Below are positions 7,208 through 12,387 of a stretch of DNA of 12,387 bases, one piece after another; position 1 is the first letter of the stretch, and every line of letters begins with the position of its first letter. The notes beneath the pieces are model-generated. The model ran no database searches. It saw only the letters and a list, made by a program, of their open reading frames with translations, and had not been told where the DNA came from. A program made the position numbers and the translations under genes. Source of the stretch: Gammaproteobacteria bacterium (GTDB taxonomy: Bacteria; Pseudomonadota; Gammaproteobacteria; Steroidobacterales; Steroidobacteraceae); NCBI GenBank assembly GCA_005877705.1, contig VBNY01000211.1, positions 1-12,387 of the forward strand. The letters run 5' to 3'.

Positions 7208-8491
7208 TCAGGTCACCAGAGTTCGACGCCGTGGCCGGGAGATTGTTACACATCGCCCCATGACCAAACCCACCATTGCAGCCACGGTGGACCCGACCAG
7301 CACTGCGAATTTGCTTGTCTCCAGCAGCAGCGGATCGGGGAACGCGACATCGGCGATGAAGATGGACATGGTGAAGCCGATTCCGCCGAGACAGCCGAGC
7401 AGCACGATGTGGCGCCAGGCGACCCCTTCAGGCAATGCGCACACACCGAGGCGCACCGCGATCCAGGCGACCAATATGATTCCGAGGGGCTTGCCGAGCA
7501 CGAGGCCCATCACGACACCGCAGGCGAGTGTGAGTGGAGCACCGGCGCCGACAGCGAGCCCCTTGAGGCTCACGCCGGCATTCGCCAGCGCAAACACCGG
7601 CAGGATCCCGTACGCGACCCACGGATGCAGCACGGTCTGCACCCGAGCCGCTGGCGAGTGGGCCTCGCGCTCAACCCGAGGCAGCTCGCCGGCGGTGGCC
7701 GGCGGCATCCTGCCGCCAAATGAGGTCGTCGCGGGGGTCAACAAACCCAGCACGACTCCCGCAAGTGTCGGATGCACTCCAGCGCGCAGCATCCCAAGCC
7801 AGACGAGCAGCCCCGGCAGCACGTACGCGAGTGCGGCTCGCACCCCTAAGCGCTGCAATCCCAGCACCGCGAGCACTCCACACGCAGCGATGAGGATTCC
7901 CGTCGCGCCTATGCCGTTCGAGTAGTAGAACGCGATCACCAGGATGGCCGCGATGTCATCGATGATGGCCAGCGTCAGCAGCAACATGCGCAGCGCAGCC
8001 GGGACCCGTTTGCCGAGCAGCGACAGGACGCCCACGGCGAAGGCGATATCCGTTGCGGTCGGCACGGCCCAACCTCGGCGAGCGGCCGAGTCGCTGTTGA
8101 TAACGATGTAGATGAGTGCGGGGACGATGACGCCGGCAATGGCGGATACGACCGGGAGAGTAGCGATCCTGGGATCGCAGAGCGCGCCATCGTGCAGCTC
8201 GCGCCGGATCTCGAGGCCGACGACGAGGAAGAAGATCGTCATCAGCCCGTCGTTGACCCAGAAGTGCAGCGGCTGCCCTGATACGAAGCCGGCATGCCCG
8301 AGCGCGAGTGGTGCCTGCCAAAGCGCTCGATAGGAGTGCGCCCACGGCGAGTTGGCCCAGAGCAGTGCAACCGCGGTTGCGCCCAGGAGTATCATGCCAC
8401 TCGCCGCCTCGACGCTCAGGAAGCGCTCGAGGCGGCGCAGAATGTGGCGGGTCAGGTGCCGGATTGCTTGCGGGTCAACGCTGCGGTTCAT
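7208..8491 (-). CDS. nhaA: Na+/H+ antiporter NhaA
   Basis: A 427-residue inner-membrane antiporter that exports Na+ (or Li+) in exchange for protons, supporting salt tolerance and pH homeostasis. Numbered from the ATG at 8491, it has the TATDIAFA motif with D148 (E. coli D133), the ion-binding IIDD pair at D178-D179 (E. coli D163-D164) and the lysine in VLGKPLGI at about K334 (E. coli K300). Other family landmarks are ASGMILLGATAVALLWANSP, the WVNDGLMTIFFLVVGLEIRR helix, VLHPWVAYGILPVFALANAG and GGIGFTMSIFIADVAF. The TM8-TM9 loop (about 253-286) is longer than in E. coli. An in-frame GTG at 8569 would add 26 residues of low-quality, arginine-rich sequence, so the ATG at 8491 is preferred; that choice also leaves the folded leader at 8508-8573 untranslated. 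It ends 71 bp before the sigma cluster on the same strand. Confidence 0.95.
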   Translation of the reverse strand: MNRSVDPQAIRHLTRHILRRLERFLSVEAASGMILLGATAVALLWANSPWAHSYRALWQAPLALGHAGFVSGQPLHFWVNDGLMTIFFLVVGLEIRRELHDGALCDPRIATLPVVSAIAGVIVPALIYIVINSDSAARRGWAVPTATDIAFAVGVLSLLGKRVPAALRMLLLTLAIIDDIAAILVIAFYYSNGIGATGILIAACGVLAVLGLQRLGVRAALAYVLPGLLVWLGMLRAGVHPTLAGVVLGLLTPATTSFGGRMPPATAGELPRVEREAHSPAARVQTVLHPWVAYGILPVFALANAGVSLKGLAVGAGAPLTLACGVVMGLVLGKPLGIILVAWIAVRLGVCALPEGVAWRHIVLLGCLGGIGFTMSIFIADVAFPDPLLLETSKFAVLVGSTVAAMVGLVMGRCVTISRPRRRTLVT

Positions 8492-8507
8492 GCGGGGCAC
8501 ATCCGTA

Positions 8508-8573
8508 GTGTGACGGCGGCCCGACCGACACGAAAACCTGTCGAGACGTCCAGCGGCGTATCCCGACACCCGG
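8508..8573 (-). promoter_or_regulatory. Structured nhaA leader, candidate nhaA-I-type (Li+/Na+-linked) riboswitch
   Basis: Read on the minus strand, the leader just before nhaA starts GGGTGTCGGGATACGCCGCT. It continues with a hairpin (CGACA/TGTCG stem at 8526-8543 with an 8-base loop), then GGTCGGGCCGCC, and ends in GTCACAC. GTGT plus CGG near the 5' end can pair with CCG plus ACAC at the 3' end, closing the whole element at 8508-8573. From memory, the combination of CGCCGCTGG and GGTCGGGCC with a closing stem in front of nhaA resembles the nhaA-I motif, known as a lithium-responsive riboswitch class. I could not compare it with the covariance model. It sits 16 bases upstream of the chosen nhaA start. 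Confidence 0.45.
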
Positions 8574-8751
8574 ATGAATTAGACACGTGAGGCAGCCTGC
8601 CCTTCAACCCAGCAGCCGACTTTGGCGTATCCTCTCCTGCGCCGTGGAAGGAGGAGGGTGAAGCCAGCCAGCGACACTCGAACTTTTCCGCCGCTCGCGA
8701 ATTTCTCAGCAGGGCTTGCGTTCGCGTTGAACCACCCAGGGAGAGACCGCC

Positions 8752-10284
8752 ATGTTCCGCGCAATCCGCCTGCTGCCGCTTCTCATCGGCTTGTCGTTGC
8801 TCGCTGCCTGCGGCAAAGGCGGCGGCCTCGCTTCAGCGCCCCAGCTGCAATCCGGGCGCGGGCAGCTCATCACGAACCCGCCGACGAAGCTGGGCTCGTT
8901 CTCGGTCTCCGACCTGCTCTCCAAACTGACCGGTAATGATGTGGGCCAGGAGCTGCTGAAGCTCGCCTTCTCGCCGACCTGCTCGGTCGATGTGTATCAG
9001 CTTCAATACGATACCGTCGGCGCTCAGAGTGAGTCGACGACAGCCTCGGGCGCGCTGATGATTCCGAGTGGCTTGGACTCGAGGTGCCAGAGCCCGCGGC
9101 CCATTCTCCTCTACGCGCACGGCACCTCGACCCTCAAGACATACAACATCGCCGACGTGACGAACAACGGCGAAGGCCTGCTGCTCGCGGCTGTATTCGC
9201 GTCTCGGGGATACATCGTCGTGGCGCCCAATTACGCCGGCTATGACACCTCATCGCTGGCCTATCATCCGTACCTGGACGCGGACCAGCAGTCCAAGGAC
9301 ATGATCGATGCCCTGACGGCCGCGCGCAGCGCATTCGCCTCGACGAGCACCAGCGATAACCAGAAACTCTTCATAACCGGCTACTCGCAGGGCGGGTATG
9401 TCGCGATGGCCACCCACCGCGCCTTGCAGGCCGCCGGTACAACCGTTACGGGCTCGGCGCCGATGTCGGGCCCATATGCCCTGGCGGCCTTCGTGGATGC
9501 CGTGTTCGAGGGACAGGTCAGTGGGGGCGCGGTGGTGAACTTCACGCTGCTGGCGACGAGCTACCAGCACGCGTACGCAAACATCTACTCCAGCCCGACC
9601 GATGTGTTCGAAGCCAAGTACGCCTCCGGAATCGATTCGCTCCTGCCCAGCACGACCGCTGTGAGCACGCTCGTTTCACAGGGCCGGCTGCCGGACAACG
9701 CGATCTTCAGCAGCACTCCGCCGGCGCCCGAATTCGCCGCGATGACCCCGGCGACGATGCCGGCGAGCCTCGCGCCCGCGTTCGCGCTGGGGTTCGGCTC
9801 CGACAACCTCGTGACGAACAACTATCGGCTCAGCTATCTGCGCGACGCGCAGGCCAATCCGGATGGCGGCTTCCCCGGCACGAGCACCGGTCTGCCTGCG
9901 GCAAGCCCGGGAACTACGCTGCGGCAGGCGCTGAAGACGAACGATCTGCGGAACTGGTCTCCCACCTCCCCGGTGCTCCTGTGTGCCGGGAATGAGGACC
10001 CCACGGTGTTCTTTCTGAATACCCAGCTCATGCAGGGGTACTGGGTCAACAACGCGCCCAGCAGCGTAGTGACGGTTCTGGACGTCGACTCGTCCGCCTC
10101 GAGCGGCGATCCGTACGCGGATCTCAAGACAGGTTTTGCCGCGGCCAAGGCGCTGGTCGCCGCCGGTGCGGTCGCTGGCGGAGCCACCGACGGCGGCGCC
10201 TCCGCCGTACTTCACGCCTATCACGCCAGACTCGTGCCGCCGTTTTGTCTCGAGGCCGTCAGGGAGTTCTTCGACAATCACTGA
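8752..10284 (+). CDS. Secreted lipoprotein alpha/beta hydrolase (lipase/esterase-like)
   Basis: A 510-residue lipid-anchored serine hydrolase acting in the periplasm or at the outer membrane. The N-terminus is a lipoprotein signal ending in the lipobox LAAC with C20. The alpha/beta-hydrolase core shows LLYAHGTST (119-127) as the oxyanion strand and loop, VVAPNYAGYDTS (156-167), and the nucleophile elbow GYSQGG with S212. AGNEDPTVFF supplies a probable acid D416, and H488 or H491 (VLHAYHARLVPPF) is the probable catalytic histidine. This arrangement resembles secretory-lipase and prolyl-oligopeptidase-like families. Between 240 and 400 there is a helical cap or insert with a Pro/Ala/Thr-rich stretch. 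The start is supported by AGGGAG at 8738-8743, eight bases before the ATG. It is divergent from nhaA and its 3' end overlaps the convergent HiPIP gene by 26 bp. The substrate is unknown; ester hydrolysis is the safest call. Confidence 0.87.
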   Translation: MFRAIRLLPLLIGLSLLAACGKGGGLASAPQLQSGRGQLITNPPTKLGSFSVSDLLSKLTGNDVGQELLKLAFSPTCSVDVYQLQYDTVGAQSESTTASGALMIPSGLDSRCQSPRPILLYAHGTSTLKTYNIADVTNNGEGLLLAAVFASRGYIVVAPNYAGYDTSSLAYHPYLDADQQSKDMIDALTAARSAFASTSTSDNQKLFITGYSQGGYVAMATHRALQAAGTTVTGSAPMSGPYALAAFVDAVFEGQVSGGAVVNFTLLATSYQHAYANIYSSPTDVFEAKYASGIDSLLPSTTAVSTLVSQGRLPDNAIFSSTPPAPEFAAMTPATMPASLAPAFALGFGSDNLVTNNYRLSYLRDAQANPDGGFPGTSTGLPAASPGTTLRQALKTNDLRNWSPTSPVLLCAGNEDPTVFFLNTQLMQGYWVNNAPSSVVTVLDVDSSASSGDPYADLKTGFAAAKALVAAGAVAGGATDGGASAVLHAYHARLVPPFCLEAVREFFDNH

Positions 10285-10588
10285 CCCCGCCGGGGTCTAT
10301 ATTGCCCGGAAAGATCTGACAGCCTCCTGCGGCCGAGCCGCTGGCGCCCTCGTACAGAGCGCAGTTGGCGCAGGTGCTGCCGGGTGCGGCGCCCTGCGCC
10401 TGGGTCGCGTCCTCCACGTACTTCACCGCCTGGGCCTCCTTTGAGCCGGGGCTGAGCAGAGGGGCCTCTGCGGCAAGCACGGCGCTCGGGCGCGAGGCCG
10501 CTACGGGCGCCAGGGATACGGCGAGGGCCAGCCTCTTCAGCAGGTGCCGGCGGGACAGGCGACCAGCGCGGCTCACATCGCGGCTCAT
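10259..10588 (-). CDS. High-potential iron-sulfur protein (HiPIP), Tat-exported
   Basis: A 109-residue precursor of a periplasmic electron carrier with one [4Fe-4S] cluster. A twin-arginine signal is visible (SRRHLLKRLA at 12-21, hydrophobic stretch to about 37, cleavage near VLA-AEA). The mature part contains KYVEDATQAQ (56-65), CANCALYEG with C73 and C76, GGCQIFPG with C90, and a last cysteine C105. The order C-x2-C-x13-C-x14-C fits the four cluster ligands. The end is unusual: after FPG the family normally has a Gly-Trp-Cys-plus-aromatic tail, whereas here it is NIDPGGVSDCRRTP and the protein stops four residues after the cysteine. Checking the other two frames does not restore the usual tail, so a simple frameshift is not the explanation. 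The 3' end overlaps the convergent lipoprotein gene. The ATG at 10588 is divergent from the small acidic gene. Confidence 0.88.
   Translation of the reverse strand: MSRDVSRAGRLSRRHLLKRLALAVSLAPVAASRPSAVLAAEAPLLSPGSKEAQAVKYVEDATQAQGAAPGSTCANCALYEGASGSAAGGCQIFPGNIDPGGVSDCRRTP
10283..10297. terminator. Short perfect hairpin at the lipoprotein/HiPIP convergent junction
   Basis: GACCCC and GGGGTC form a 6-bp stem with a GCC loop, beginning at the lipoprotein stop codon and lying inside the HiPIP coding sequence (it encodes DPGGV). There is no T run on either strand, so it is at most a weak bidirectional terminator. Confidence 0.3.
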
Positions 10589-10603
10589 GACAGCGTCTCA
10601 CCG

Positions 10604-10638
10604 GCGCCCAGGGGGGGCCGCCCGCTTTCCTTGGGCGC
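10604..10638. promoter_or_regulatory. Inverted repeat between divergent HiPIP and small acidic gene
   Basis: GCGCCCA at 10604-10610 and TGGGCGC at 10632-10638 form a 7-bp inverted repeat with 21 bases between. It sits in the 64-bp divergent gap, directly ahead of the Shine-Dalgarno of the small acidic gene. It could be an operator or an RNA stem in that gene's leader; neither is shown. Confidence 0.3.
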
Positions 10639-10652
10639 TCTAAGGAGGGGCT

Positions 10653-10838
10653 ATGAAGACGCATCGACCCTGGCGGCCTCGTGTCAGCAGCGATCCTCTC
10701 TTCAACCCGTTCGCGCCCGCAACGGAACGTACCTCGATACTCGATCGGATCGAGATCGAGGAGGAGGAGGAGGAACGAGAGGGCGGAGAGCCCACCGGCT
10801 CTGCAGCAGAGCAGGCTGACGACAACAAGACATCTTAG
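10653..10838 (+). CDS. Small acidic protein of unknown function (61 residues)
   Basis: I do not recognise this protein. It is supported mainly by its ribosome site: AAGGAGGGG at 10642-10650, almost identical to the anti-Shine-Dalgarno complement, two bases before the ATG at the end of the G run (about five from the core GGAGG). The product has three parts: a basic, proline-containing N-terminus (MKTHRPWRPRVSSDPLFNPF), a short possibly helical stretch (ERTSILDRIEI) leading into a run of six glutamates (residues about 36-41), and a polar, probably disordered tail (EPTGSAAEQADDNKTS). No cysteine, signal peptide or membrane segment is present. The glutamate run is encoded by repeated GAG codons, which could expand or contract. 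It is divergent from the HiPIP gene and immediately precedes a run of stem-loops. It may be a DNA-mimic-like or scaffold-type peptide, but that is speculation. Confidence 0.6.
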   Translation: MKTHRPWRPRVSSDPLFNPFAPATERTSILDRIEIEEEEEEREGGEPTGSAAEQADDNKTS

Positions 10839-10875
10839 TCAATGGGAAAAAGTGGCCTGCGGCGATTCTGTATCG

Positions 10876-11073
10876 GCTGAAACTGGCCGGTGGCCGTTTC
10901 AGCGGAACCGACGTCGTCGCACGGTTTTGGCGGCGGGCGAAAAGCGTGGTTTTCGCCCGCATGCCAAGCCCACTCGCAAAAGGCGTGACTTTTGCCGGCT
11001 GCTTCGTGCCGCCTTCGGCATGGACGACCCGACGGCAGGCGCCCGCTCGATCGATGGATCGCATTGAGCGGGC
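10876..11073. repeat. Array of five consecutive stem-loops (possible structured RNA or intergenic repeat)
   Basis: Five perfect or near-perfect inverted repeats lie in under 200 bp of non-coding sequence between the small acidic gene and the pilZ-like gene. (1) 10876-10903: GCTGAAAC/GTTTCAGC, extended inward by GGCC/GGCC around GGT with one bulged T. (2) 10933-10960: GCGGGCGAAAA/TTTTCGCCCGC, 11 bp, loop GCGTGG. (3) 10976-10995: GCAAAAG/CTTTTGC, loop GCGTGA. (4) 11007-11020: TGCCG/CGGCA, 4-base loop. (5) 11041-11073: GCCCGCTC/GAGCGGGC enclosing CGATC/GATCG. Stems 2 and 3 share the loop start GCGTG. No protein-like frame with a credible start crosses the region. It may be a non-coding RNA, a dispersed repeat family or a strong boundary between converging transcripts. 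Confidence 0.6.
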
Positions 11074-11097
11074 CGCAGCGCGGGCGCCGGTTGCGCT

Positions 11098-11216
11098 TCA
11101 TCCCCAACACCCGCGCGGTTGGATTCCCGGAGGATGCCGCAGGTCTTCGACTGTGTTGAGTTTGCTCAGATCGGTGCCGATCTGCAGCAGCGTACGCTTC
11201 AGCTCGAGCGCGCGCC
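11098..11216 (-). pseudogene. Out-of-frame C-terminal tail of the PilZ gene
   Basis: In the frame two bases away from the pilZ frame, the minus strand reads ALELKRTLLQIGTDLSKLNT followed by VEDLR and stops at 11098-11100. The codons prefer G or C at the third position, and the sequence looks like an amphipathic helical tail. Removing one CG dinucleotide from the GCGCGCGCC run at 11208-11216 would join the pilZ frame (ending ESYGG) to this tail. It is therefore most simply the original end of the PilZ protein. Confidence 0.5.
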
Positions 11217-11561
11217 GCCGTAGCTTTCCATCATGAGGCCGGTGCCGCCGCGCGACACGTGGGCGACGACGGCCGTGCGCCGGTGGAGCTTGGTGACGGT
11301 GCCCAGATTGATGGCGAAGGCGAGCTCGACCTGCTGGCCCTTGCGCAGTCCCAGATTGGTGGTCTCGATGAACACGCCGGTGGCGCTGAGATTCACCGCC
11401 TTGCAAAGCTTGCGGCGGCCGCCGGGGATCGTTATGTACACGACCGTCCGGGCTCGGTGCCTCGTATGCAGGCGGCGTTCCACTGATCGAGCCTCGCGAG
11501 GTCTCTTAGATTTGTACGTGGCGGAGGGGATAATTATGCCAACCTCCGCGCTGCGCGCCAT
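11199..11561 (-). CDS. PilZ-domain protein, probably frameshifted near its 3' end
   Basis: PilZ domains bind cyclic di-GMP and relay it to motility, adhesion or polysaccharide functions. The motifs are visible (numbered from the ATG at 11561): an arginine-rich N-terminal segment ERRLHTRHRART around 28-39, supplying the RxxxR element; NLSATG around 57-62, matching [D/N]xSxxG; and ETTNLGLRKGQQVELAF around 66-82, with the later strands RRTAVVAHVSRGGTGLMM. A GTG at 11567 is an alternative start. The frame stops at 11199 after ESYGGARSS, directly beyond a GC-repeat run, while a well-formed tail continues in another frame to 11098. The gene is therefore likely longer in its intact form, about 154 residues (11098-11561). 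It is divergent from lemA. A 3' deletion of the tail would probably leave the c-di-GMP site intact. Confidence 0.82.
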   Translation of the reverse strand: MARSAEVGIIIPSATYKSKRPREARSVERRLHTRHRARTVVYITIPGGRRKLCKAVNLSATGVFIETTNLGLRKGQQVELAFAINLGTVTKLHRRTAVVAHVSRGGTGLMMESYGGARSS

Positions 11562-11765
11562 CCCCACTCAACTTAATTTCGCGCGAATGCGGGTGCAACG
11601 GCGACTGCGCAGCGGACGCGCTCAGGCCGTCAGCACCGAGAGCGGAAAAAGCCGCTGCGCGTCTTGACTTTCTCCTCCGTCCGCGCGCTGGCGCCGAGAG
11701 CTGCTGCCGTGAAATACTGTTAACACGCTTGCAACCGCTAAGCGCGCATCTTGGGGGGGTTGCCC

Positions 11766-12350
11766 ATGGGTTGGATCGTTCTGCTGGTGCTCCTCGGGCT
11801 CGCGGTCATCTTCGTCTCCTCCTACAACCGGCTGGTGACGGCGCGCAACGCGTTCAAGAACGCCTTCGCCCAGATCGATGTGCAGCTCACTCGCCGCTAT
11901 GACCTGATCCCCAATCTGGTGGAGATCGCGAAAGGCTATATAAAGCACGAGCGTGAGACGCTGGAGGCGGTGATCCAGGCGCGCAACGCCGCCTACGCCG
12001 GCTTGAAGGCCGCGGCCTCCGATCCGGGCAATGCCGCCGCGGTTCAGAAGCTCGCGGGGGCCGATCAGCTGCTGGGCGGCGCGCTGGGGCGGCTGATGGC
12101 GGTCGCCGAAGCCTATCCGGATCTGAAGGCCAACCAGACGATGATGCAGCTCTCCGAGGAGCTCACCTCGACGGAAAACAAGGTGGCCTTCGCGCGCCAG
12201 GCGTACAACGACGCCGTCATGACCTACAACAACATCCGCGAGGTCTTCCCGAGCAGCGTCGCGGCCAACATGCTCGGCTTTCAGCCGGCGCAGCCGCTTG
12301 ACATCGCCAAGCCCGAGGCCCGCGAGGCTCCGAAGGTGAGCTTCACCTGA
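11766..12350 (+). CDS. lemA: LemA family protein
   Basis: A 194-residue membrane-anchored helical protein of the LemA family, widespread and of uncertain function in bacteria, often found next to TPM-domain or M48 peptidase genes. It has an N-terminal membrane helix (MGWIVLLVLLGLAVIFV, residues 1-17) followed by SSYNRLVTARNAFKNAFAQI and DVQLTRRYDLIPNLVEIAKGY, the most conserved block of the family (about 36-56). Later signatures are YPDLKANQTMMQLSEELTST (about 112-131), NKVAFARQAYNDAVMTYNN (about 133-151) and FPSSVAANMLGF near the C-terminus. The ATG at 11766 is chosen because it puts the membrane helix directly at the N-terminus and has a G-run ahead of it (TTGGGGGGGTTGCCC). A TTG at 11751 would add five residues. 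The gene is intact. Any partner gene lies past the window end. Confidence 0.94.
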   Translation: MGWIVLLVLLGLAVIFVSSYNRLVTARNAFKNAFAQIDVQLTRRYDLIPNLVEIAKGYIKHERETLEAVIQARNAAYAGLKAAASDPGNAAAVQKLAGADQLLGGALGRLMAVAEAYPDLKANQTMMQLSEELTSTENKVAFARQAYNDAVMTYNNIREVFPSSVAANMLGFQPAQPLDIAKPEAREAPKVSFT

Positions 12351-12355
12351 AAACG

Positions 12356-12371
12356 GCCGCCTTCAGGCGGC
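12356..12371 (+). terminator. Hairpin after lemA
   Basis: GCCGCC/GGCGGC forms a 6-bp stem with the loop TTCA, six bases past the lemA stop. A second hairpin (AGGTGA/TCACCT, 12334-12348) overlaps the last lemA codons. No T run follows the first stem, so it could be a terminator or an RNA-processing structure before a downstream partner gene. Confidence 0.35.
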
Positions 12372-12387
12372 AGCGGCAGTGGACTTT

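Noticed and set aside
8555..8632. GGCGTATCC present twice (8555-8563 and 8624-8632) upstream of nhaA
   Set aside because: Nine-base direct repeat in GC-rich DNA with no further symmetry; could be chance, and one copy lies inside the proposed leader structure.
10681..11067. An open plus-strand frame through the stem-loop array
   Set aside because: No credible start or ribosome site, Arg-rich composition, and it overlaps the small acidic gene in another frame; the inverted repeats explain the sequence better.
11664..11725. Promoter before lemA using TTGACT (11664) and TACTGT (11715)
   Set aside because: The two elements are 45 bases apart, far too wide for a sigma-70 promoter, and no matching partner was found for either; the TGTTAACA palindrome at 11718 is too short to call an operator.

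Overview
This is a high-GC, gene-dense bacterial chromosomal window with short intergenic gaps and strong G/C preference at third codon positions. Gene content (a Tat-exported high-potential iron-sulfur protein, a DUF3379-type anti-sigma candidate beside an ECF sigma factor, a TonB-dependent receptor, a bacterioferritin-like protein, NhaA, LemA) suggests a Gram-negative proteobacterium. A gammaproteobacterium near Steroidobacterales, Nevskiales or Xanthomonadales is my best guess, but that placement is inference. No tRNA, rRNA, CRISPR array, insertion sequence or phage gene was seen.

Layout. 1-943: 3' part of a UbiD-family decarboxylase gene (+). 1000-1425: SRPBCC/AHSA1-like protein (-). 1673-2428: metallophosphoesterase (+), followed after 46 bp by a bacterioferritin-like gene at 2475-2930 (+). 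3046-5118: TonB-dependent outer-membrane receptor (+), whose 3' end overlaps convergently with a four-gene minus-strand cluster at 5091-7136. In transcription order that cluster is ECF sigma factor 1, a 56-residue shrunken zf-HC2-like anti-sigma, ECF sigma factor 2, and a membrane-anchored DUF3379-like anti-sigma. The junctions are a 7-nt overlap, a 5-nt gap and a 4-nt overlap. 7208-8491: Na+/H+ antiporter NhaA (-), preceded by a folded leader that resembles the nhaA-I RNA. 8752-10284: secreted lipoprotein alpha/beta hydrolase (+), overlapping convergently with a HiPIP gene at 10259-10588 (-). 10653-10838: a 61-residue acidic protein (+) with a near-perfect Shine-Dalgarno. 10876-11073: a run of five stem-loops. 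11098-11561: a PilZ-domain gene (-) that appears frameshifted in a CG run. 11766-12350: LemA (+).

How the genes fit together. The sigma/anti-sigma cluster is the clearest functional unit: two sigma switches appear to be co-transcribed, one with an intact-looking membrane anti-sigma and one with an anti-sigma that has lost most of its zinc finger. The receptor, ferritin-like protein and HiPIP share an iron theme, but nothing in the sequence proves they are co-regulated. The least explained parts are the stem-loop array with the adjacent acidic mini-protein, the shrunken anti-sigma and the nhaA leader.
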